NCBI GenBank assembly: GCA_963932145.1
Contig: OZ010580.1
Span: 3,716,634 to 3,780,633, forward strand
Source: Acanthosepion lycidas
Taxonomy: Eukaryota > Mollusca > Cephalopoda > Sepiida > Sepiidae
DNA: 64,000 nucleotides
Direction of reading: 5' to 3'
Notes under the pieces: model-generated
What the model saw: the letters and a program-made list of their open reading frames with translations, nothing else
Database searches by the model: none
Told to the model about the DNA's origin: nothing
Shown here: positions 31,002 through 42,929 of the stretch, piece after piece
Layout of the letters: the number at the start of each line of letters is the position of its first letter
Numbering within the stretch: the stretch's first letter is position 1
Program-made: the position numbers and the translations under genes

Positions 31002-33560
31002 GCCCATTTTCTACGGATGATTTATTCAGACATTACAAGACATACATAATTATGATTCATATATTTAATCCTCCTTTGGATGGTAATTTTAAATTGTAAA
31101 TTTACATTTTTATTTAATGACTGCAGTATATAATTAAATATTTTAATTCATTCTTTGATCGAATATTATTTTAAATAAAGTCAAGTCACGTACTAATTTT
31201 CTTAGTTTTACAGGTAATAAAATTCTTAGTAAGTCACCAAAAATTTAGCCTTGACTGAATCTGACTGAAAGATGCGAATTAATATTTTTCTGTGTGTAAA
31301 GAATTGTCAAGTTTCTTGAATCTATATGAAGACTGAATGGAAAACAATGTAGCTGTAAATAAGATCATGGAAATTTAAATTGTAAATATACATTTATTTT
31401 TCTTTAATAACAGTAGTATAAATTCGTTATATATTAAAATCTTTTAATTCATTCTTGGATTAAATATTAAAGACTGTTTATCAATATATTTACTATTTAC
31501 TTATGAGAATTGTCAAAGCAATATTTTTAACATCTGTTGACAATGAAAACTATGACTTTCTCCAAAAGAAAAAAAAAACATTAGTGGATATTTGATCTGA
31601 AATCTTCATAATAAAAGAAAAATAAGAAAATAAATCCGGTGAATCTATATCAATTTTTGAAATCGGATTAAAATTTCATTTGACTACTCACTGAAACGAT
31701 CTGAGGCAGAGGTCCTCAAACGGTGACCAGGCAAGCCCCTAAGGATCGGTGAGGAGCTCCAAGTGGTTGATAATAATCATGGGGTAACCTACTTAAACAT
31801 CTTAACTATCTTTTAAAAAATTCTGAAAAACACCAAAAAAATGGACTCCTTTGATTTTATTTTTTAATCCTTTCTAGCACGTGCGCAATTTTGGTTAAAT
31901 ATCTTGTTTTTCTTGCGTAAGCGGGTAGCCTAAAAATTAGTATTAGGAAAGTTAACATTTTTTTTTTCAGAAGAAACTCATTGTTTTGGAAATTCTTGTG
32001 AAAATCAAGTAACTGTCGGATTTTAATGAAATGTTCAGGATATATTCACAAATTATTTAAATTACTTTTGGAATTTAAAAACAATCTTTGTAAAAACACA
32101 TTTTTCTTTTTACATCTGTGACGCTCAGTCACTTAATTTTATGAAATTTCGACAAATTAAAATTTCAGCCACTTCATATTTATATTAGTTAAAAGAATTG
32201 AAGAATATTAATCATCAACTTGCTTTTGTCAAACGGAAGTCACGTTTACTGAAAATCTACTCTGAATCGGAAAATAAAAAAATAAGAAAATTTTGAGAAT
32301 ATTTAAATCGGAAAAGTTTTTATAAATAAAATATAAGGCCATTATTTTCTAAAGAATGAAAATTCGATGAATAATGAATATTTACAAACGATTTTTTCAT
32401 GTATTCTTGAAATTTTAATTTGAAAAAATTATCAAGTTTTAAATCTTCTAAAATTCTGTATTAATTTCAGCCTTTTAGAGGGTATTATTATTATTGAAAA
32501 CTATATTTAAAAATCATAAATGGAAAAGCATAATACAAAGCATTAAACACTAATACATTGAAAAGAATTTTGAATTTTTTGTATGTGTATAAACGTGCCG
32601 ATTTTTGTATGAACTTTCGAGTATAAACTAAATAATTAGAAAATAAGAACGATAACTCTGTGAGTCTTGAAAAACATTACATCTGTCATCACATCAACAC
32701 GGCTATTGTTGGGTTAAAAATTGCATTTCTGCGATATTTTAAGGTAATTTTTTTTCAAATCAGAGTAATTATATTTTAAATCGGATAATATTCCTCAAAT
32801 AAAGATTCAGAAAATTATATTTTATATTTGGAAGATTTTTTTAATAAAGGGAATTTCATTGTGATGAAAGACGACTAAAAAGAGTACGTAAATCTGCTAT
32901 TTTAACAACAAAAAAATCTCCTTCCAGTCAATTCAAATTTTATTTACTTATCGCAAATAGATCCTATCGAAATTTTGTAATTAAATAATGTCTTAGTTTT
33001 ATTGAGTTTTGTATTTTACAATTTAGAGCTGAATTTTGGGTAGTGAGCGCATTTGTTTTTACAAAAAAATCGATGATTTATATTTTTCAAATTCTTCTGC
33101 TTTTAACTAATATAATCACAACAGTAACATGAGTAGCCGATGTAAAAAAAAGTATTTTTACAATTACTTTCTTAACAAAAACATGTGCAAAATAATTTCA
33201 ATTCATTTGTCAATAAGTTCTGAAAGTTTCATTAAGATTCGACAATTATTTGATTTTTGGAAAATTTTCCAAATTAATGTTTTTCACCTGAAAACAATGC
33301 ACTAAAAAACTAATGGGAAATATTACATGAGCCACTCACGTAAAAAAAAAAAAAAATTTTTAACCAAAATTTCGAACGTGCTAGAAAGGATGAAGAAATT
33401 TAATAAAATCATCAAAAATATTTTCGTCTTTCCTATTAATAACATGCAAATTTTGATGATAAAAAAACTTTTTCATTAAGTTTGGGGCTTTTTCATGATG
33501 CTATGCTGTTTTTCGGCAGATTATTGGCGATACCTATATTTTTGTAGCTGCAGTTGAGAT
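31002..33560. repeat. AT-rich spacer with two spacer-repeat copies in opposite orientation
   Basis: 31850-32260 (plus) and 33000-33480 (minus) are diverged copies of one unit. Shared landmarks are CCTTTCTAGCACGT (31870 and, reversed, 33375-33390), the AATTGTCGGATTTTAATGAAA-like block (32015; reversed 33225) and the ACTCTGAATC stretch. No gene was recognised. Confidence 0.55.
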
Positions 33561-36500
33561 TTTTGAAAGAATTGAAACGTCATTTTGCTCTCAGGAGTTA
33601 TGCAAGACGTTAAATCTACTTTGTTTTTCTTATTCAACTGTTTTTTAAATTTAATTTTCTACCATATTAATATAAAAAATATTAAGATTACTAGGCAGTT
33701 ACAAAAATGTAAAAAAGGCGTTCACTTTGTAGCCATCAAATAATTTTTACAATTATGTACATTTACTTAAATTTCGCAAACATCAGGCTGTCGATAGAAC
33801 TGTCAACATACCCACTGCATGAGAAAAAATGCTTTTCTGTGATATATTAAAGTAACGTTAATATTAATCTCAATTCAGAGCAATTAAACGTTAGATCAGA
33901 TAATTTTTCACAAATAATCTTTAAGAAAAATATATTTTCTTTTTGAAAGATTTTTTAATAAAAGGGATTGTTGTCTTGACAGATTTTTCATTACAGTTGC
34001 GTTTATAGATTTTACAGATAATCTGAAAAAAATGATTTCAATCAATTTAAATATGTTTCGATATATAGCAACGTATTTTGCTTATTCAGAATACTAATTT
34101 TAATCTATTAGCTTGGATTAAAACAAAAATAAAAGCTTCAAAAAAGATTTTTTAATGCATTTTAAAATAAAGAGATCAATTTTTCTTCTTTTTTTTTCTT
34201 CGAGTTAGCGAAATAAAAATATCAATATCGGCAAAAAAGAAATTCCTTAATCTAAATGCATTAATATTAATATTTTTAGAAAATCTAAATATTTCTACAA
34301 TATAAATGTTTAAAATATAAAACGGTTTTTTATTTGTTGAAACAAAATCACTTCAAAATTAATTGTCAAACTGTTTTCTGTTCCGTTGTTTTACTTGCGT
34401 TTGTTAGCCACGGGGGCTTGCATTTTGAAACTGAGTTCCTGCCCCCACGGGCAAAAGTCTCCAATTCAAATGCCTCTTCTCTGAAACTTTTGTTCTGCTT
34501 CATTAAAACTAAATAGATTGACCGGGTTACCCTACTCAGATGACACTGTACTTATCTCGACCATTAGAAATACGGATCTTTTTCAATTGAATGGAGATAA
34601 CAGGAAAATAAAAATAAAACAGTTTCCGCACTAGATTTGAAAGAGTTTTGAAGTAGAAAGGTTAAAAAATATTATTCTATCGAGTTCTAAATATCTTATG
34701 GTCCCACACGATAAGATGTATTTAGTGATCAGTTACAGTCTCCCTATATCATCAGATGACAAAGATATTTAAATAATCCACTGTAAAATTTGTTAAATTT
34801 TTATAATAAAAATGTAGAATGTTTAGGTTTATAAAAATCCAATATTAATTATAGATTGTTATCTATTATTTCAAAATTAAAATGAAAACTCGATGTTTTA
34901 TTATATTTTATGCGTGAGTAAATTATGATTCTTATCGATACAATTAAATCTTCTGTCGAATGTAAAAAGTAATTCCGCCTTTGTAAATCATTAAAAGTAA
35001 CGTAATTCGTCGAACCGAGTTCAAGCGCCACTATCGTCTGCTGGGTTCCTTAATGCTCTTGTGAAAGACATGGCTCTTTATCTTTTATCCCTGTATCCAT
35101 AACAAGAGAGACTGGTTCTTTAACCTTGGTTGACTGCCAGTCTACGTGAAAAAAAATCTTGATTTCAAAATGTGAAGAAGTTAACAGGTAAACTACTCCG
35201 CAATATTTCCCAATAAACCATAGCGAAGCAATTCAGAGAAAGATAAAGAATCTATGGATACAAGATTGTTGATGTTTTGAAGGGATATAGTATTAACGAA
35301 ATATACCCCAAATTAAAGCAGATAAAAGAAAAAATAATTAATTACTAGAATGTTTTATATTATCCGTAGATTATAAATCGAACGCCATTTTAGAACCGCT
35401 TTAATATTAGTTACAAATATCTTTTGGTCTCAGACTTCTTATACATGTAACGAATATTTAAGATTTATTTCCTGATCAGTTACTATATCGCCAAATGACG
35501 GAGACATTTAAATAAGCCATTAAAGTGTTATGACAAAAAATTAGTATTAGTCTTCTTATAAATATCCAATATTAATTAAAGATTTCTATGTATTATTTTA
35601 AAATTAAAATAATTTACAATGCTTTATTTTAAAATTAAAATAAAAACGTAATTTAATTATATCTGCCCGTCGCCGTCCTGAAAATGGGAGAATAATTAAT
35701 TAATTTTGCAGTTGGATCGGTGATAATTTATGCATGAGTAATTTATGGTTTTATCTCTACAATTAAAACTGTTTCCGAATGTAAAAAAAAAAAATCTGCT
35801 TTTATAAATCATTAAAAAGCAAGATACTTAGGTAACGTAATTTTTCGATCCGATTTCAAGCTCCACTACAGTCTTAGAAGCATACACCCTTTTAAGTGAC
35901 ACAACAATTGTTTCAATAAATTTAATTCTATAACAACGCATTGCATATGATCCATTAGTGTACATAATTAGGTTACAATAAAAGTTGTATTTTATATGAA
36001 TACTACCTTATGAATATTGATATGTAGGGGCCTGTCTGAAAGATTCGGTTGGGAGACACTAGACTCTTGCACCGGCAATGCAAGTCTGCAAATTAAAATC
36101 ATAATGAATGTTTTTTTAAAACTCAAAGTTGCCTGGGAAGAAAAAAAAAATAGCATAGTTACATCTCGCCATTTCAAGTGTCAAATGAAGAGACCTTGCC
36201 GCCAATCTAGTACTGCACTTAAATTCTAGTTATAGAAAACATAGCTACGTTATTCCACAATGTTAATTCCACTTTTGTCATTCAACGCCCATCTCCTTTC
36301 CATTGACAATACAAAAAGCCGCAGGGTGTAATCACGAGCGGTAATATTTGATAGATATATACTCATACTTTTCCCAAAAAGGACTATTATTATTTTTAGT
36401 AAAGGGCTGTCAATAATCATTATTATTAATGTTTCAGACACGAGCATCTTAATTTTCAGTTGCTTTGAAAAAAATCTGAAGGCATTAAAGTTGCTTCCGT

Positions 36501-36983
36501 ATTCAAACATTAATAATAGAAAAATGTAATACTTCAACTAAATTACATTTGAATGAAAAAGAGGAAATGAAGTTTCTAATTCCTTTATGCTGACCAAGTA
36601 TAAACGTTCTTTATCATAAAAGATTTTAGATAAATTAGTAAATTATGATTTTCTATGATTTATCGATAAAAGATGAAGAGTTTAAACATATACAATTTTC
36701 AAAAATAATTGGACTTTTTTTATAGCTTTGCTTTGACTCATTAATAATTATGCGAAAACAAACAACCTCACCATATACACGTATTCTAATAGTTATTCAT
36801 ATAAGGATTTTAAGAACATAAGACATAAAATTTTTAATCTAGTTATGTCTGGTTGTCTTGCATTTACGCGGCTCTGTATAATTTGACAGAAGTGATCGGA
36901 ATAGAAAGATTATTTGAATAAAGATAAACTGTAAAACCTAAACTAACACGTAAACGATCCTGCCGATGATACTATCTCTTTGA
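33561..36983. other. AT-rich spacer with two direct spacer units
   Basis: No gene was recognised. Two related units follow each other at about 34700-35340 and 35340-35900 (KEY landmarks: TTATGGTC.CACA/CTCAGAC, TAAATCATTAAAA, TCGAACCGAGTTCAAGCGCC-like). They match 44200-44950 in the same orientation and 1910-2300 inverted. The segment 34440-34620 (CCAATTCAAATGCC...GACCGGGTTACC) has its counterpart at 44010-44170. Confidence 0.55.
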
Positions 36984-37390
36984 TCATTAGGAAAATGACA
37001 TCTTCCACACATAAGGCTCCGCTCTTTATTCTCTCGTTGGAGTGCCTCCCTAATATCAGAAATAATAATCGAGAAAAATAAACATTATCTACTTTTATAA
37101 AAATATATTATGGACAATATTGTTTTAAAAGAAAAACATTTTCGAGTAATAATGATGTTCACAATAATTCTACATTTTTTAAAGTTTATTTCAACAATTT
37201 CTATTTTGTAGTGGCCAACAGAAAAAGATGTTAATTTGAAAATGTATTTAATAATCATAAAAATGAGATTAATTTAGTTAACCAATAAAATTAATTTGAT
37301 TCATCAATTAAATATAAAGTGTCATTTTAATTAAAATTAAATTTCTAAAAAATATGTATTCAGATAAAAGACAATCGTTAAAATGTTGCT
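36984..37390. repeat. Direct repeat of the H2A downstream spacer, copy without gene
   Basis: From ATTAGGAAAATGACATCTTC to AAAGACAATCGTTAA this segment matches 38380-38715. In the second copy the H2A stem-loop follows at once; here it is replaced by unrelated sequence, so the H2A end was lost or never copied. Confidence 0.75.
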
Positions 37391-38725
37391 GCTATATTTA
37401 TGTAACCTACTTAACCATTATTCTAATATCTTTTTAAAAATTCTGAAAAATACCTCTTTTGATATTGCTATATTTTTTGTATAAAGCACGTACTTTTTCA
37501 TATATTTCCAAGCATAACAATCTATGTGACTTTTATAGGGCACTGATTTCAGAGCTTCTCTGCATTTGAGGCAATTCACACCCGGTTTTGATCATCTTTG
37601 CCTACAATATCTTATTACTTAGCGGATATACATTTCTGTTCAGTAACATCGGCTGTATTTAGGATTGATTGACATAATGAATTATTAATTATTTGCTTGA
37701 TTCATTGGGATTAGTTAACATATTTTGCGGGTAAAATTCTGAACTTGATCAAAATTTCTTAACTTTTCATATATTTTTCATGTAATTTCATGACATCAAA
37801 TACTTTTTCATTTTAATTGCCAACATCAGTGCAAGTTTTAAAGTTTAAAGATATTTTAAAAGTTGTCTCTGGGGGAAAGAAGCGAAGCAAAAGGGGGTCT
37901 CTACTCAAAAAGATTTGACGACACCTGGTCTAGGGTCAAGTTAAGTGCTTAAATAAGAAATGGAGTGGTTGTTTGATAAATATATTTTGGGTGTAAAACA
38001 AATAAGTAGATTAGAAATGCCCATTTACTAGAATTATTTCAATCTCCTTTATTCCATATCTTTATCAGCAATATTTCGAAAAAATCACTACCTCTAATAT
38101 TAAATGTTCATTTCGCTTTGTAAGTTTTAAAGGCGAGCAATGAAAAGGTTATCATTAAAAGAAAAATTCTATAAGCAAAATAGAAAGCATGATAGTTATT
38201 CCATTTAATTTTGATACCTCCAAAGATTTTTTTAAAAAGTGAATATGAAAAACAGGCCGCAAACTTGATAAAAAAAAAATTTTATCGTCAAAATGTTTGT
38301 TATTAAGAGTAAAGGTCAATGTATTCTTATATTATATTATATTATTTTTTAATCCTTTCTAGCACGTGTGTAATTTTGATTATTAGGAAAATGACATCTT
38401 CTGCACATAAAGCTCCGCTCTTTATTCTCTCGCTGGAGTGTCGAATATTAGCAATAATTATCAAGAAAAATAAACACTATTGGTTACTACATTTTTTTGA
38501 ATAATGATTTCTACAATAATTCTACATTTCTTAAAGTTTATTTGAATAATACAATATTAATTTGTAGTGGCCAACAGGAAAATGCGTAATCATAAAAATA
38601 AGATTATTTTAGTTAACCAATCAAATTAATTTGATTAATCAATCAAATATAAAGTGTAATTTTGATTAAAATTAAATTTCTAAAAAATATGTACTCAGTT
38701 AAAAGACAATCGTTAAGATATTAGT
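37391..38725. other. AT-rich spacer, second copy of the direct repeat (38380-38715)
   Basis: No gene. 38220-38370 is another trace of the spacer family (TTTTATCGTCAAAATGTTTG, CCTTTCTAGCACGTG). Confidence 0.55.
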
Positions 38726-38741
38726 GGCCCTTAAAAGGGCC
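38726..38741 (-). terminator. Histone 3' stem-loop of H2A
   Basis: GGCCCTTAAAAGGGCC: 6-bp stem and 4-nt loop, 27 bp after the H2A stop. On the minus strand the loop reads TTTA. Confidence 0.93.
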
Positions 38742-38768
38742 GAGTATGTAGATAAAATAAATGCGTTT

Positions 38769-39143
38769 TTAGGCAGACTTCTGGTTTTTCTTGGGTAAGA
38801 GGACAGCTTGGATGTTGGGGAGGACACCACCCTGGGCGATAGTTACTCCGGATAACAATCTGTTCAACTCCTCGTCATTACGGATAGCCAACTGCAAGTG
38901 ACGGGGGATGATTCTGGATTTCTTGTTGTCTCTGGCAGCATTACCTGCCAACTCGAGAACCTCGGCGGTCAGATATTCCATGACAGCAGCCAAGTATACG
39001 GGGGCACCGGCACCGACACGTTGCGAATAATTGCCTTTACGCAGGAGACGATGGATACGACCGACGGGGAATTGAAGTCCAGCCCGGGATGAACGGGTCT
39101 TACTCTTTCCCTTTACTTTACCCCCTTTGCCTCGACCTGACAT
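38769..39143 (-). CDS. H2A: Histone H2A
   Basis: Core histone H2A, 124 codons, which dimerises with H2B in the nucleosome. It is canonical: tail [20 protein letters not shown], fold [19 protein letters not shown], acidic-patch region ([28 protein letters not shown]) and C-terminus [11 protein letters not shown]. There is no C-terminal SQ motif, so it is not H2A.X, and it has no H2A.Z features. The frame stays open 46 codons upstream, but that stretch overlaps the promoter and is unlike any histone, so the start is the ATG read from 39143. Divergent from H2B at 39396. It is the only intact H2A in the window, although there are two H2B and three H4. Confidence 0.98.
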   Translation of the reverse strand: MSGRGKGGKVKGKSKTRSSRAGLQFPVGRIHRLLRKGNYSQRVGAGAPVYLAAVMEYLTAEVLELAGNAARDNKKSRIIPRHLQLAIRNDEELNRLLSGVTIAQGGVLPNIQAVLLPKKNQKSA

Positions 39144-39395
39144 GATGACTGAATGTTTGTTGGTGGTGATACAATGCCCATCAAGCAAGGAGATTAGCTT
39201 CAAATAGGCCAAAAGTGGCTCACAGCATTTACTGATGCGGTGGGCGTGTCTGGCGATAAAATAAAACTGGTTTCGTGGCATTTATTGACCAATCAGATAG
39301 TCACGCCTTGCTGGTCATCGCTGGAGCCTACTGTTATAATATTTAAGAAATAGGAACGGACTTGTCATTAAGCTAACACATGTCCATCTAAAAAC
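39144..39395. promoter_or_regulatory. Divergent H2A/H2B promoter
   Basis: 252 bp. It contains a CCAAT box in TTGACCAATCAGATAG (39284-39300), the element ATCGCTGGAGCCTACTG (39318-39333) and a TATA-like TATAATATTTAAG (39335) for H2B. The first two are repeated almost exactly before the second H2B (52878-52937). The H2A-side TATA is less clear. Confidence 0.8.
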
Positions 39396-39767
39396 ATGCC
39401 TCCCAAGGTAAGCTCTAAGGGTGCTAAGAAGGATGTGAAAGCTAAGCCAGTCCGTGCCGATGGCAAGAAAGTGAAACGTAAGAAGAGGAAGGAAAGCTAC
39501 TCGATCTACATCTACAAAGTGATGAAACAGGTTCATCCTGATACCGGCATTTCCAGTAAAGCCATGTCCATCATGAACAGCTTTGTCAACGATCTGTTCG
39601 AGAGAATTGCCGCTGAATCTAGTCGTCTGGCCCATTACAATAAACGTTCAACCATCACCAGCCGTGAAGTTCAGACCGCTGTCCGTCTTCTTTTGCCCGG
39701 AGAATTGGCTAAACATGCCGTTTCTGAAGGCACCAAGGCTGTTACCAAATACACCAGCACCAAGTAA
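39396..39767 (+). CDS. H2B: Histone H2B (copy a)
   Basis: Core histone H2B, 123 codons, partner of H2A. The lysine-rich tail ([20 protein letters not shown]) is lineage-specific; the fold is canonical ([30 protein letters not shown]) and the end is KYTSTK, with the ubiquitinated-type lysine in AVTKYTS. No intron. It is transcribed away from H2A through a shared 252-bp promoter, with a stem-loop 24 bp after the stop. It differs from the copy at 53004 only at three tail residues (V5/A5, D13/A13, V26/M26); the rest of the protein is identical. Confidence 0.98.
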   Translation: MPPKVSSKGAKKDVKAKPVRADGKKVKRKKRKESYSIYIYKVMKQVHPDTGISSKAMSIMNSFVNDLFERIAAESSRLAHYNKRSTITSREVQTAVRLLLPGELAKHAVSEGTKAVTKYTSTK

Positions 39768-39791
39768 ACCTGATATGGTTTTCATACAAAC

Positions 39792-39807
39792 GGCCCTTTT
39801 CAGGGCC
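39792..39807 (+). terminator. Histone 3' stem-loop of H2B (copy a)
   Basis: GGCCCTTTTCAGGGCC followed by ACTCA: 6-bp stem, loop TTTC. The surrounding 3' UTR is shared with H2B copy b. Confidence 0.95.
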
Positions 39808-41800
39808 ACTCATATTTTCACGGAAATCACTTGACGTCTACATATTATGCGGTTTTGTTTTCTTTCTTTTCTATTGTTATGATTTTATTTGTGGACATTC
39901 TAAACTATTTATATGCTTCCTTCTTCATTTTACAAAAAAGAAAAAAAAAAGGCAATAATTTTTGAACTGTAAGAATTCAAGCAATTCTGTTCGTATTATC
40001 TACAAATATCAATACAATATTGTTGAATTATAAGTTGTGAAATGCAATATAAAAATCTCTGAAATAATTTTAAAAACACACTAGAGATTTTCTTCATTTT
40101 TAAACAATTTATGTCAGTGATTTACCTTACATTAAATTCTGTAGACTGAAAAGAAGATTAATGAAACTTTACATTATTTGTCTGTTACTTGCGTAGTTAT
40201 ACTTTATTAAACAAAAAAGTTTAAATATTTATACGATAATCCAATTTATTTCAACATTTATTTAAAAATTCTTTCAAAAATTAAATAAATATTTCTGACA
40301 CGTTATTTTAGTAAAATTAGAAAATTTTAAGTTAAATTAATCTGATTTGAAATAAATATTACTTATAGCATAAGAAAATAATATATAAACAATTATTAAC
40401 GATTGGTCTTGTTCATGTGATACAATGTTTGATGGACGAAGCGATGGCAGCTACTATGGATGACCCAATTGTCAGAAAAACACATTTTATTAGTTTTTAA
40501 CTACCTAGTAATTTTTACAAATGAACATATTTTCCGCAATTATTTAATATTTTATAGACTTTTATTTACATTTCGAAGATTAAAAACTAAAAAATTAAAC
40601 TACTATAAAATTTTCTTCAATTAATTTTATAATTTAATAACAAATGAAATACCATGATTACTCAATGACCCACACTAGTGTAAATACATAAAATGAAAAT
40701 ATTTAGCGAAATAGTAATTGAAAAAAAAGTAAAACTTTGTTTAGTTTAAGCTTTAAACTTTTAAAGCTGAATGGAAATTTTGAAAACCTGTTGAAATGCA
40801 ATTGATCAACCCAATACAGGGAGAAAACTTTTAGATCATAATAATGTCAATTTCAGTCTACCATAGATGAAAATAAGTATCGTATAAAAAAAATACAAAA
40901 TAAATTATTTTAAAAATAAAATAGCTCAACTGAATTTATTAATCTTTTCAATTTTAGATTTGTAAATTTTGTTTCCACTTAATTACTATATCACATCCAG
41001 GAAATAGCGTAATACAGAATTTTTCACAAATTTTAAACTATTAAAATTATTATAAGTAAAATTTAAAAAAAAAAATGGAAAAATCCTTGTAAAAATTCAT
41101 TATACATCAGAAAAATTTTATTTCTTCAGTCAATAATGTCCTTAATATTTCTTATTTACGAAAGCAATTAAAATTTTTTCTAATTTAATGATGTCATAGT
41201 TTTTGGATTCATTATTTTCCAATTCAGAGCAGATTTTCAATCAGACAACTCAAATTTGAAAAAAATATACGTCAGTTACAATCTCCAAGGACCAAAAAAA
41301 ATAGAAATGTTTTTTGCGAAATTTCATGAAATTAAGTTTAATTTAAAAAAAAATATTTTGTTCATTAATCTTATTCTTAATAATAAAATATTTTGACGAT
41401 AAAACTTTTACTCATATCAAAACAGTATCGTACGCAGGTAACGAGAAAGTATTAAATAATCTCATGATTATAATTTTTTTATTAGTAATAAAAATTACTT
41501 CTTTTCTTATAATTTTTTTATCATTTTATTACAAACAGAACAAAAAATATCTTGATTTTTGCATGTGCAATGTAAATCGCCTGAGTTACTTCCCCTGTAT
41601 TTTTTCTTTGTCATGTCTTTGAACTTTTGATTCTATTTGAAATAAAGCTGATCCGAATTAACAGAAAATTTAATTTCGGTATGTAAAAGGTTTTAAAAAT
41701 TGGCAGGTTTTCTTGTCACTCATCGAACCGCTATTACAGACGAAGAAAGCAAACAAAAAATTTATAAAAGCAGTTAAGGGAAATAATAAAAGATCTGACA
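39808..41800. other. AT-rich spacer
   Basis: No gene was recognised. Long A/T runs. 41170-41240 is a trace of the spacer family seen at 6140 and 33000. It should correspond to sequence lying left of the window start, because the duplication begins at 41801 only by virtue of the window edge. Confidence 0.5.
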
Positions 41801-42333
41801 TATTCACAGTTAAATAAAGGGTAATAATACCATATATAACGGATCTATAGTGCAGTGATTAAGGGTAAAAAAATAAAATGAATATAGATTTCATTCCAAC
41901 GAGACTTGTCATAGCCAATTAAAGTCATAATTTTATTTTATTAATATTGACGATGCAATTTTCGTGGAAGTGTAACATTTTTGTACCTGAATAATTTTAC
42001 TCACATTAACGCGTACACTTTTTTCCTCACGTTGAAAAACATCCTTTGCGCTAATAGTAATAAATACAATAACTACTCATCTGTGGTTATAAAAGCAATT
42101 AAGAGTTAGATTTAAATAATCTGCCTTGTAACTATTATTGTGTTTTTTTGGCTAATGATAATAATGATACTATAACGGGCCTATAGTGAAGTCATTAAAG
42201 GAATATAAATGAATATATAATTAATATACAAATCTTTAAATTTCATTCGAAGAGATTTCAAATTAAATAAGAATCATAATGTAAATGGCACACATCTTGC
42301 AATGGTTAAACAACATGTTCTGAGGAAGTGGGT

Positions 42334-42349
42334 GGCCCTAAAAAGGGCC
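42334..42349 (-). terminator. Histone 3' stem-loop of H4 (copy b)
   Basis: Same 16-base palindrome as at 514 (minus strand GGCCCTTTTTAGGGCC). Confidence 0.95.
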
Positions 42350-42370
42350 GTTGTGTGAAGTTTTTCAGAT

Positions 42371-42929
<559 letters not shown>

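Noticed and set aside
39144-39281. 46-codon extension of H2A
   Set aside because: It covers the promoter and leader, is unlike any H2A, and the canonical start is downstream.
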